Assembly (NCBI RefSeq): GCF_008831285.2
Contig: NC_045144.1
Location: forward strand, 8,781,886-8,845,885
Source: Nymphaea colorata
Lineage: Eukaryota > Streptophyta > Magnoliopsida > Nymphaeales > Nymphaeaceae
Direction: 5' to 3'
Length of the DNA: 64,000 nucleotides
In this document: piece after piece, positions 11,436-22,200 of the stretch
Numbering within the stretch: position 1 is the first letter of the stretch
How the letters are laid out: each line of letters begins with the position of its first letter
Made by a program: the position numbers and the translations under genes
Notes under the pieces: model-generated
What the model was told of the DNA's origin: nothing
What the model saw: only the letters and a program-made list of their open reading frames with translations
Database searches by the model: none

Positions 11436-14400
11436 TGTAACGCGAGGCGTTTGGGCAGAGCGGGTCGGGTCAGGGTCCAGACCCGGACCCTAGCCCCACG
11501 CGAGGGAGTCCGACGCCGTCTCTCCTCCCACGCTTTCTCTTCTCCTTCGTTTTCCTCTTACCGTCTCCTACTTACCCACGACCGGAACTCAGGGAAGAAG
11601 ACGACGGCGGCGGCGACGGCAGCGGCGAGGGCGACGGCGACGACGGCGGCACTTGAGGTGAACCCTGTCGTCCCCTGCCTCTTCCTCTCTTCTCTCTTCT
11701 TCTTCCCGTTTTCTTTTCCCTCCTCCCTCTCCCACTGTCTCTCGTCTCCCCTCTTCACCCAACGCCTCTCTCTGGCCGTCTCCCTCTTTTCTCTCGTGCC
11801 CTCTTCTCCATACAATCCCTCTCCTCACTCTCTACCGTCTCTCTCTTCTCTCCCGTCCTCTCCCCTCACTACCTTCTTTTCCCCTTTTGACCGAACCCTC
11901 TCCCCTATCAGTCCCCCTCCGTTTTTCTCTCTTTCTCCCTCTATTCGACCTCCCTCTCTGTCCACGCTTCACGCTCTCTCCCCATTTTCCGTTTGTTTTC
12001 TATTTTCTCCAATCAAGCACTCTCTCTCACTGATTTTCACTATTCTATCACTGTTGGATCCGATTTCAGCTTGGGGATTTGTCATCCCCCTCGTAACAGC
12101 AATTAGAGAAGGCCTTGGTAGTGGCAGCATTGGAGGATTTTAGCTGTTTGGGGACCACTTGGACGCGTGAGGTGGCTGCCGGGAGGATTACAGCAGTTTA
12201 GACCTTCAATCGGGGTGAGCAAGGCGAAATTCAACCTATTTTATGATATATTTTTCTTGGGAACGCGTATAATTATTGTTTGAGCATGCTAGAGCTTAGA
12301 ATTGATTATTTAGAGCACATGTTAGTGATTTCGTTTTTGGGAGAAAGCTTGCAATTATGTTGGAAAGCGAAGATTCATATATTGGATGATTATTTAAGCT
12401 TGATGGATTAATTTTCGAAGCATTAGGGGAAACATGGTAGAATTTGTGAGGTTGTGGGGAAGATTTAGGACCGTTTTAGTGAGCTTGTAGCACGCGTTTT
12501 TGTGAACGGGTGCATCTTGGAGTTTAATAGGGATAAGGTACATAAGTTTGATGTATCTTTGGGGTAGACGCCTTGATTTAATAAAAAGAGAGTTTTGAGA
12601 AAGGCGTTAGTGATAGACGGATTGAGGGCTTTGAGTTTTGGCATCTATTGGCACGGCTAGAGGTTGGGAAGTGACCTATTGGAGAACTTGTGGGTCGACA
12701 CTACCCGTCGACACCCTCTTGAGGCGATGACACGTGCCTCAATGATTTTGTTTTGTTTTTGTTTGAATTGTTGAGGTATGTAGTAGGAATCTTATCTTGT
12801 GTTTGTGTTTGCAGGTACACCGGGTACGTCCCGTCGACCTTGAGCTACCGGATTCGAAGCTCGAGGCATTTTGAAGATTCTTGTGAACGCGCCACAGGTA
12901 TGGCGACATTCCAGGCAAATCCCTGCCTGGGCAAGTGAATGAATGTGTGTTCCTAGGATCATGGGATCCTAGGATTTGTGATGTGAATTGATTGAGTGTT
13001 CCGTGAATGAATGTGTGTATGCATGTACATAAATTGATATATGATATGAATTGTTTTGAAAGGCTTATAGTAATTGTTTTGATAATGTTACGCATTTGCA
13101 TGTGCATGCTAGAATTGATAACTGTTTAGGACAGATGAGGCGGGGTATCGAGTCGAGTGTCTCCTTGACCCCAATTGTGCATTAGAAAGCATCCTAGAAT
13201 GATAACTGCATAGGACAGCTACGAGCCCACCACAGATTGAGACTACTCTCTGTGGTTTGGCTAAGTTTTCAAAGATGTGATTGTTATGACGATGAATGTG
13301 AATGTTATGTTTATTGAATACCCATTGCCGCGGGCAATGATGCAAATGTTTGCACAGTGGGTAGTTGTACCCATATTGTTATGACGGCTAGCCAAAATTG
13401 TTGTGGTTATGTGTAACCCTCGTGTGGAGGCAATTGGAGGTGTGGGTTCACTCGTGAAGTGAACCAACCTCATGAGCTAGCCAGTTAATTGTGTTTGTGC
13501 AAGTATAAGTATAAGAATGAAAGAATAAGAGACGAGAGGCCAGTGGGATGTGACTATGTGTATGGGAGTTGTCTCGCTTTCGCCACTGGTCTCGCCTGTT
13601 CGGAGCGCAGGCGGTGCAAGGTTCCAGGGTACTGTTGTGTGATGTGCTTGGAGCGTAGGCTCCCGCCTTCCCAACCTGGGTGTCCTAGGGAAGACTGAGT
13701 ATCTCTCCTTGGAATTCACACATCCATGGATGAGTGCTCTACCGCTGCAGCGGATAGATGGATCCATACTGTTCTGGGCCACCACGGGGGTTGTCTCTCA
13801 GCTGTGGGCCGCCCGCGGTGTGCACGTGCCTGTGTTTGCACCCACAGGAACTGTAAATTCACTGATAGTAATGAAACTGAAATGTATGTTATTGAAATGT
13901 ATAGGATTGTTGTGCATGTGACTGTTGTGCTTATGAATGCAAGTGACATGTTGAGGATGCCTTGCATGTGATTGAAATTATGTTATTATAGCCATTGAGT
14001 GGCCTCTGCAGGTCGTGTCTTGACACGACATAATGATAGATTGTTCTGATGTTTGCTTGTGTGCTGAGCCCGACCTAAGAGGGTTTGGACTTTTCCTGGC
14101 TTGTTGCCATACTGCGAAGGCTAAGCCTTCAGTTGTTTCTTTTTTTCAGGTTTTGGTGGACCCGGGCAGCAGGCTGAGCAGATGGCTACACTCACGTCCT
14201 ACTGGGGAGGTTTTGGGTTTTGTTTTTCTTTTGTAGTGCCGGCGCGTCAGGTTTTGGTTTTACTGATGCCTTGTTTTTTGTTAAGCATCGATGTTGTGAT
14301 TTTGGGGCATTTTTGTCAAATGTACAGTTGAATTGAAATGCTATATAATGGAAAGTTTGCCCCATTGTTTTGAATTGCTTGGCTCATTCCTTTCTGAACT

Positions 14401-14472
14401 ATTGTGTAGTCACACCTCGATGTTGAATGTTAGAAAAAAAATGTTTGAGTGTCAAAAGGTCGGGGTGTGATA
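11436..14472 (+). repeat. 3' LTR of the Tekay-type element
   Basis: 3,037 bp, starting TGTAACG. It ends TGTGATA instead of TGTGACA, a C-to-T change at the last-but-one base. It is followed by the duplicated GAGGG. The frame at 11,451-12,143 is the LTR artefact also seen in the 5' copy. Confidence 0.93.
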
Positions 14473-14477
14473 GAGGG

Positions 14478-14605
14478 TGAAATGTGTATGGGCGGGTGAA
14501 ATTTCACCCGCCCGACTGAAAACGCATCAAACGGGGTGAAATTTCATCCGTTTAACGCAAAAGGGAGTGGGTGAAATTTCACCTACTCGACTTTGTTGTT
14601 TCGAA
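14478..14605. repeat. Left subterminal repeats of PIF/Harbinger
   Basis: After the gypsy element, the transposon resumes with several copies of a short palindromic word, GGGTGAAATTTCACC and close variants (about 14,498, 14,535, 14,569). The word is related to the inner part of the terminal inverted repeat (GGTGAAAT). Such subterminal repeats are likely transposase-binding sites. Confidence 0.6.
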
Positions 14606-15006
14606 GCCTCATTTCACCCCGCTCGACCTTCCTCCGCAACTCCTCCTCCCTTCTCACCGTCGCACAAGAGGCCTCACCGCTCTCACCGTCGCCTCTCCGC
14701 TCCTCCGCCGGTACGCTTTCTCCCTTTCCCTCTCTGATGCCTTCCCTTTCTCTCTTGCCCTAAGTTGTTCTTCTCTGGCTTCTGACCGGCAGGGAAGAGG
14801 GACGTAGAAACAGGACAACATCTGCCATTGCCACAGTTGCCGCTCCTTCCCCTCTGTTACTGCCCTGTGATTCTCTCAATATCTCTCTCGCTTCTCCTCC
14901 TTCGTTTGCCGGTTCCATTTCCTGTTTCTTTTTTTGCCATTGTGTATGTGTGCCATCGCCTGTTCACTCTCTCTCTTCTTTTGTTATTCATCCGAGGTTT
15001 GGGCAT

Positions 15007-15521
15007 TTGATTTCCTGCCCTTTTTCATTTGTCTTATGCATGGTTAGAAGCACCCGAGAAGATGCTTTTGTGGCCTTTGTTTATGCCCTTGCTTCTGCAA
15101 GTTATCATTTTTCCTGCACTTGAGACTGTTTTGTTCCTTTTTCAAGTTTAACTGCATACCGAAGGTGCCAATGTTGATCTGAACTTGTCTTGATATGGTG
15201 TACACTCCAAAATTAGGCAAAGGTCATCCGAGATTTAGGCGTTTGATCTGCTGCCCTGTTTCTGATGATTTTTTTTCTGCATAAAAATGAACACTTGATG
15301 GAAAAACTTGATTTGGTGCCCTTTTTCATTTGTCTTATGCATGGTTAGAATCACCAGAGAAGATGCTTTTGTGGCCTTTGTTTATACCCTTGCTTGTGCA
15401 AGTTATCATTTTTCCTTCACTTGTGACTCTTTTGTTCCTTTTTCAAGTTTAACTATGGACTGAAGGTGCCAATCTTGATCTGAACTTGTCTTGATATGGC
15501 GTAGACTCCAAAATTAGGGAA
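15007..15521. repeat. Direct duplication of about 214 bp, period 301 bp
   Basis: The stretch 15,007-15,220 recurs at 15,308-15,521 with scattered substitutions; both copies start TTGATTT and end near CCAAAATTAGG. It lies upstream of the transposase coding region, probably in leader or intron sequence of the PIF/Harbinger gene. Confidence 0.8.
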
Positions 15522-15851
15522 CTATGTTGGGGACCTTGTTTTATCTTCCAAACACCTTGTTATAATTCCATGATTTTCGATGTTGTTTGAAATTGTTGTT
15601 GTTCATGCAATCCGTTCTTGTTCTTGTACTGAAACACATGTTGGAAATTATGTTATTCAATAAAGTACCATATATGTACATGCAGTTTAGTCGAAATGAT
15701 TAGTCTTGACATGTTCGATGACGATGATGAACGAGTGCTTTTCATCATTCGACTAGTTTTTGTCTTCATCTTCTTTTGGTTAAAAGACCAGCCATCATCT
15801 AAGAGGATTGTTTATCCATTTCGAGATGTTGGTACATCTTTTGTTTAACTT

Positions 15852-16995
15852 ATGCTTCACGGTCATCCTAGAAATTGTTTGGACTTACTCCGTATGGAAG
15901 GGCATACATATATGAGATTGTGTAATATTTTAAGGGATAGAAATTTGTTGGAGGATGCTCGTGACATTACCGTAGAAGAACAAGTAGCTATGTTGCTTTT
16001 GACAATTGGACATAATGAACGGAATCATGCCGTTCAAAATACGTTTTAACATTCCGGACAAACAATAAGTAAACATGTCAGCCTAATCCTATGAGTGATA
16101 TGTATACCGGGTAAGGATTATGTTCTGCGGCCCAATGATGAGATGCCAGCAATTCTTTTCATATTTTCAGGTAATTTTATCATCGTAAACTCAACATGAC
16201 ACATACAACATGACTAACTAGTTGCCTTGTCATATAGAATTGTTTAGGAGCAATCGATGGCACCTATATACCTGCATGGGTCCCAGCTTCAGATCAAGCA
16301 AGGTTTTGCAATAGAAAATGATTCGTTTCTCAAAACGTCATGGCTGTAGTCAGATTTGACACTCGATTTCATTATGTTTTGGCTGGATGGAAAGGAAGTG
16401 CAACAGACTCAAGAGTATTGTACAATGCCATTGATCATGAAACAGACCCGTTTGTGGTCCCAGAAGGTACGTAGTTCCACCAACCAATTCACTCTTTTAA
16501 GAAGCATGTATCAATGTATAAATAAATTGTGTTCAATTGTAGGCAAATATTATCTTGCTGATGGGAGGTATCCAAACATTGTCGGTTTGCTAACACCTTA
16601 TCGAGGGTATCGTTATCATATGTTTGAGTTTAACACTCAGGGAGCATGCTCACCTAGAACTGAAGAAGAATTATTCAACCATAGGCATTCATCACTCCGA
16701 AATACAGTAGAAAGAACTTTCGGCATGTTGAAATGTCGTTTTCCAATATTGAAAATGCAAGTCCAGTATCCATTCCAAAAATAAACTCAAATCGTTCTTG
16801 CTACATGTGTATTGCACAACTTCATAATTGAACACAATCCAAACGCCGAACAATTTGATGATGAAGATGCACCTTCGAATGATAACTTTGTCTTAAGCGA
16901 ACTTGAAATTGCAAGCCAAACACATCAGCGAGGAAGCAACAATGCAATGAGAGCAGCTATATCATCTCAAATGTTTACAAATTATCAATTGAATA
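15852..16995 (+). pseudogene. PIF/Harbinger DDE transposase (HARBI1-like), degenerate
   Basis: The N-terminal part (15,852-16,049) has the HARBI1-type segment with VEEQVAM and GHN. The catalytic part follows: first Asp in GAIDGTY (16,256), second Asp in ATDSRVL (16,406), Glu in TVERTFG (16,710). The C-terminal part has LHNFIIEHNP. Introns are suggested at 16,171-16,237 (weak) and 16,467-16,542 (good GTACGT...TTGTAG that restores the frame). Stops interrupt the frame at 16,047 (TAA), near 16,092 (TGA), near 16,321 (TGA) and near 16,782 (TAA). The enzyme would cut and paste the transposon at TTA/TAA targets. The N-terminal start is not defined. Confidence 0.85.
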
Positions 16996-17035
16996 GTAAG
17001 TTTGTTTATGAATTTCGACAATTTGTTTCATTTGA

Positions 17036-17419
17036 TTGTTTGAGATGATGCCTCGCCAAAAGTACTATGTGGTTTTCGAAGGTCGTGAGCGAGACATTTG
17101 GGAGTGGTGCCAACCATTAGTCTATCGGTACAAAGGTTCCTTCTTCAAATTGTTTGATTCATTCGAAGTAGCTGAGTATCCCATGCACGAGTATGTCCAC
17201 AACAAGTATGGTGAGCAAGTATGTAGGCCTCTACTCATTGAAGGTCACATCGCGGATGAAGATATAGAAGACACGAAGTTTGAAGAAGGGCAGTGTAGCT
17301 ACAAATGTTGGATAACTTCTTTTGTGATTGCATGTTTTCTTTGTTGGATATGTACTCATCAAACTTCTGTTTTTCTAGATAATAGGAAATACACCATTTT
17401 GTGGATTTGTACTAATTAA
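17036..17419 (+). CDS. Small protein with caulimovirus-VI / RNase H1 N-terminal (viroplasmin) domain, inside the transposon
   Basis: The likely start is the ATG at 17,045 (MPRQKYYVVFEGRERD). Residues 5-50 show the pattern of the caulimovirus ORF VI / RNase H1 N-terminal fold: YYVVFEGR, a W, then YRYKGSFFK, FDSFEVAEY and HEYV. The usual GIY segment is shortened to DIW. The rest is acidic, then hydrophobic and not recognisable. It lies between the transposase and the right terminus on the same strand, so it travels with the element. The domain binds RNA-DNA hybrids or dsRNA in known families; a role in transposition is inference only. It may be a second transposon gene or a captured host fragment. 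Confidence 0.6.
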   Translation: MFEMMPRQKYYVVFEGRERDIWEWCQPLVYRYKGSFFKLFDSFEVAEYPMHEYVHNKYGEQVCRPLLIEGHIADEDIEDTKFEEGQCSYKCWITSFVIACFLCWICTHQTSVFLDNRKYTILWICTN

Positions 17420-17675
17420 ACTTTTATGGACATGTACTTTTGTGGGTATAACTTTGTTATCGTTATAAATTTTATTTAGTCAACTATATTGCACTGTTGG
17501 ATGGCATGGTTTTAACTGTGTTTTTTTTAACATAAATCTGTTGTCGATACCCTGTGCATATTGTTGTTTTCTGGATGGTAGAGAATACACCCTCAACATT
17601 TTTTTGTTTTGGAAGATCATCTTCCAATTTCTTCCCACGTCAAATTTGGATAGGAGAAAACACAAAAAAAACAAC

Positions 17676-17800
17676 ATTTACCACGTTAAATTCTTCCTGT
17701 GAATCAAACATGGTTAAATTTACCACGATAAATTCTTTCTGTGCATCAAACATGGTTAAATTTACCACGTTAAATTCTTCCTGTGCATCAAACATGGTCT
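17676..17800. repeat. Three 42-bp tandem repeats near the right transposon end
   Basis: The unit contains TTTACCACGTTAAATTCTT and ends in CAAACATGGTTA. Three copies lie in a row, and a fourth, diverged copy (about 17,850-17,886) merges into the terminal inverted repeat. The array therefore seems to derive from the transposon terminus. Confidence 0.8.
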
Positions 17801-17864
17801 CAAATTGAAAACAGGAGAAATTTCATCTTGTAAATTTTTTACCATGGTAAATTTACCACGTTAA

Positions 17865-17890
17865 ATTTCACCTGACAATCAAATGGGCCC
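17865..17890 (-). repeat. Right terminal inverted repeat of PIF/Harbinger
   Basis: Ends AATCAAATGGGCCC at 17,890, immediately before the TTA duplication. Inverted, it matches 3,460-3,485. Confidence 0.85.
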
Positions 17891-17893
17891 TTA

Positions 17894-18867
17894 GGAAAAG
17901 CTCTAGAAACTAACAATGCATAATCAATTTACCAATTATCACTGATGCCATTGACAATAAATTCCATTTATATTCTAGGGTCATCATTTTTGGATTACAA
18001 ATGTTCTGCCAATTTAAGCATAGTCCATTTAAGTTAGACCCATTTTTCAAGAAACGCCAAGCGTTTAAATCAATTTCACATCCACATGCAACCTGAACCA
18101 AGATAAGGATAGGTGCCTTGTATTCATTTCAGGTTAACTTTAGTAGCTCACCCAAAACAAACATTGTCCTTTACCTGACAACATCAAATTAATTATAAAA
18201 CTCACGCTATTTCTAGGGCTTATGTTTGTTTTTTAGCTCATGCAAGGAAGTTGACGCCTATAAGAATCCAACTAACAATTGGCGCCAATGCAACAAACTA
18301 ATGCCCCTATATTATTATTATGATAAATTAAAACAGGGGATTGACTATGAAGTTTGAAGCGGTTTCAAGTCCATTAGTTCGGAGTTGAAATTAATTATTA
18401 AAATATTTGTGCATTGAAATTTAACCTCATAGATATGATTTAAGAGGGATTTGATGTAAAACATGTATTAAGTAGGTTGTCTTTTTTACTTAAATAATGT
18501 TTTTTTAATAGTAAAAAAATGAACGTCTCTTATAACATCAATATATTTGGTTGGGTAAAGATCAATCCTTTTTTTTACAGAAAGTGACCTGAACTAAAAC
18601 ATGATTTATCTTAAATTAATGTTTCTAAATACAATAGAAGGTTCATATTTTGTTTAAAACACTTTTTAACATAAAGTTAAAAGGTCTGGTTTTCATCTCT
18701 TACCTAAGCAGTCCGGTTACTATCAATCATATGTATATCTTAAGACTAAACTAGTTTAAACAGCAAGTGACGATCATCTGGATTGATGGAGATGTGACAT
18801 TAAGATTGAACCAGTTAAACAGTTGTCATGAGCAACTGATGATCACCTAAATTGTTGGAGATGTGCC
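17894..18867. other. Intergenic, nothing recognised
   Basis: AT-rich DNA without a coding region or clear repeat. Confidence 0.5.
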
Positions 18868-18875
18868 CATATGCC

Positions 18876-19200
18876 TAAGTCTGGGCACCAGAATGGGTCG
18901 CTGCCAGGTACCTGGTACTCGGCCCAACTCAGATTCGGGCTCGGGCCCGGGACCAGACTAGGAAAAATGAGACCCAGGCAGGTCCGACTAGTTATTGGGC
19001 CTGCTCGGGTGGGGCCGATAATAATTTTTTAACTTTTTATTAATTTATATATGTATATATATAATATTTTACTACAATTAATTATTTTTATGTATTATTT
19101 TTACTAGAAATATTTTTTTAATATAATCAGGCTCTGGTTTTTCAAGTCAAGGCGTGCCCGGGCCCGAGTTTTAAAGGGCCGACCCAGATGCACAGGCTTA
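18876..19200. mobile_element. hAT-type MITE, 325 bp
   Basis: Starts TAAGTCTGGGCACC and ends in the inverse of TAAGCCTGTGCATC. The 8-bp target duplication CATATGCC is perfect (18,868-18,875 and 19,201-19,208). GC-rich ends flank an AT-rich core. The termini resemble those of the full hAT element at 32,537-36,902, whose transposase family probably moved it. Confidence 0.85.
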
Positions 19201-19208
19201 CATATGCC

Positions 19209-22200
19209 ATTTTAAAAGTCGATACAAACTTAAAATGCAAAATATTACACACACGTCCAGGTAAACCAATGCACATCCAAAAACTTTTGCATTACTGAGA
19301 AAGACTCTTATGAAGGTTGACAACGTTATAGGCAGCAGAAGATGGCGTTTTCCCATTATTGTCTTTACTTTTTTATGATTTGCCTATATTTTGTCCTTTC
19401 TTTCAAGTCTCCCCCATTTGTCCTCTCTTTCTTGATTTTTTTGAGGGTATTAGTATAATAGGAATGCGATAGAAATGCCATGTTTCATGAATCTACCTTC
19501 ATTTTTCGTACATATTCACACATAAAATACTAACATAATGTTCATACTACTAAATGCCCCTTTTAGTACATTGATACATCCAAACATTACCATCTGAACA
19601 ACCCAAAGCTAGAAGTGGACTTGTGTTGGTTGGCAAAGGAAATGAAAGTTTTTTACAATTTAATCATAACTTAAGAAAATTACCTCTGAAGCATTTTCAC
19701 TGGAATTGATTGCAGATGTGTTCTTCATGCTCAAACTCTTAGAGGGTGTTTAGATTGAGTAGCATTCTGTGTTCGGAGGACACAATGTTCTCAGGAAATG
19801 TAACATCACCAAACACCAGACAAAAAAACATGAAGGACAAATAGTTCCCCTGTCCTTGAAGAACACATTTTTGCGTTCTTATGTGAAATGGCCACCCCCA
19901 GAACACGAGGGGCTCCATTTTGTCGAAACTGCTCTCGCTCAAAACCCTCTTACTCTCTCACTTGAAACTAAGTCTGTTCATGAGCGAGTTCGAGTCGAGT
20001 TGAGCCAGATTGAACCTAGTAGTAGCGAGTTCACAAAGAAGGTTCTTCGACAACTTTTTCTCTCGTCCTAACAGTAGAGAGCGTCTTCCTCCTTCTATTT
20101 ATCTCTTGCTCTTTTTCTCTATTGGATGACAACCGTGTTTTTGGGTGCATTGGTTTACCTGGACGTGTGTTAAATCTCATCGGAAAGTTTGAGCATACAA
20201 AGAATGTCTCTCTTTCTGTGTGTATATATATATATATATATATATACATAAAAATATATTCTCTTTTTCCTTGACGTTCTTCTTTCTGCTTCCTGGAGCT
20301 GATCCTCCTCCTCTTCCATCTTTTGCTCTATTGTTATTTTGCTTTCTATATTAATGATCTTCGAGACCCATTCTGCCTAATTTTGTGATTGGTTTGGCAG
20401 TTGATTCTTGGTGGATCTTTTTGACTGCCCGTTTTCTGCCTTAATCTGTTATTGTTGTTCTTTTCTTTTACTTATTATCGTGGACTGCCTGCCTGGTTAC
20501 GGAAGGTCCAAATGACCAGAGCGTAACATAACATCCAACATTTCTTAAATTCTTTGCAGCCTAATTTTTTCCTTGAAAAGAAGGTAAGACATGAAGCCAA
20601 ACCAAGGTAAGACATGAAGAAGCCAATATGCTCTTTGAGACGCTACAAGAAAAAAGTAAATGGTTTGTTTCTTCTTCTTCTTCTTTCATTGGAGTAATTA
20701 GGACTGCTTTTGGTCGTGGATCGTTTATTTTGATTGGGCATACCTCTCCCCTAATTGACATGAAAATTAAAGAGAATTAATATGCCTATTTGGAATTGTA
20801 AGACATTATTATTTTATTCTCTTAAACCAAGATTCATAACTGTTATTAATCACCCTTAAAGCTTATTTAAGTAAACTAATTAAAAAGAATCTAAGTCTAA
20901 GGGAGAGAAAGAAAAAGGGGGACATACCTTACCCCTTTGCGGTCTAGTTAACAAAGAAATTAAGTGCTAATTTAATATGAACATGATGAAATAAAATACA
21001 AATAAAAACTAAAATGATATTATAATAATAAAAATAAAGCAAAATGAAGAAGAAACTAGAAAAGAAGAACTTACTTAAGAGAGTCTCTTCATAAATATTA
21101 CAGCTCCGGCTGGACAAAGACAGGCACAGCCTTGTTAGCCAATACATGGCTGGCCGGCTAGCGCCAAGTCGACCACTACCTGGTTGGTTGGACCAGATTC
21201 ATTTTCAAATTTTTTATTTTAAAAGTTTATTTATCACCCTTATTTTTAATTTTTAAATCAATGTTATTTTCGAAAAGCCAAGGTACCTTGGAAAGCCAAA
21301 ATTATTTTAAATACTTTGAAGTGAAATATAGGCGTATTTTTTAGGATCAACTGTGTTTTGTACATTGAGGGTATTTTGGGAAATACGAGTAGTGTATCGG
21401 GTTTTGTACCCTCAAAGATTTGAAATGAATTTTGAGGTTGGACTAGGGGTTCTGGATTTTGACTTTGGATTTTGGACCTAGATATGAATAGTTGGATTCT
21501 AAAATGGATTTGAAAGTGTGTTTGGATCTAAACTAGATCCAAAAGCGATAGCAGTCAGGTTTGGGTCCTGGCTAGATCCAAAAGTGATCGTTTGGATCCA
21601 AATGAACCCAAAGTGAATAATTTAGATCCAACTGTCCCCAAAAGGGATAATTTGGATACAAATAGGTCCAAAAGTGATAGTTAGGATCCAACTACACCTT
21701 GTTTACATGTAATTTTTTTAAAAAAATCTTACATGCAGATCATAATAAATTGGACTTACGAGTACTCCCCTTCATTCATTGTGCGAGATTCTGAGAGATG
21801 AGACCCGGCCTATTGGTACGAGGTCTGACCATTTTTGGCACATTTAACATGGGTAATCGACTTAGCACTAGACTAAAATGTTCTATTTTCTAAGTCTACA
21901 TGTTTGTCTGAAACCTAAGAAAACAAAATTTTTTTCCCTAATTTTGAAATCTTGCATGTTTTAAATCAAGTAAAAATAAAAAATAGACTAATGAACAAGA
22001 AGAAATGAATTTGAAGTCTTTCATGTCTGGATCTTCATAAATCAATGCAAATTGATTTTCTTAGTCCAATATGATGCATGCAAAAGCTATGTCATATAGA
22101 CCTGGAATCCAGTCTCTAATGAGACTTGGATGTAGGATGTGGACCTATTAAGAAAATCTGGATATAAATTCAAAAAATGAGATTATGATATGAAAGATTT

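Larger units (their letters stand above)
3499..14472 (+). mobile_element. Ty3/gypsy chromovirus, Tekay/Del type, complete with TSD
   Basis: The 10,974-bp LTR retrotransposon has two 3.04-kb LTRs, a tRNA-iMet primer site, one gag-pol frame ending in a chromodomain, and a purine tract before the 3' LTR. The 5-bp target duplication GAGGG is perfect (3,494-3,498 and 14,473-14,477). Very long LTRs plus a chromodomain fit the plant Tekay/Del clade. It sits inside the left end of the PIF/Harbinger element, so it is younger than that insertion. The LTRs are nearly identical by eye, yet the coding frame has five stops. Confidence 0.93.
3460..17890 (+). mobile_element. PIF/Harbinger DNA transposon, interrupted by a gypsy element
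   Basis: The left end GGGCCCATTTGATT (3,460) is matched in inverted orientation by the right end ending at 17,890; after 14 identical bases the arms diverge slightly and meet again at GGTGAAAT. The 3-bp target duplication is TTA (3,457-3,459 and 17,891-17,893), the preferred PIF/Harbinger target. Inside are a Harbinger-type DDE transposase (15,852-16,995) and a second small gene (17,036-17,419). Without the nested gypsy element and its duplicated 5 bp, the transposon is about 3.45 kb, normal for the superfamily. The transposase has at least four stops, so the copy is not autonomous now. Confidence 0.88.

Noticed and set aside
17676-17800. Repeat array considered as CRISPR-like
   Set aside because: Contiguous tandem units without spacers, inside a plant transposon.
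19735-20071. Possible MITE starting AGGGTGTTTAGATTGAG
   Set aside because: No matching inverted end or target duplication was found.
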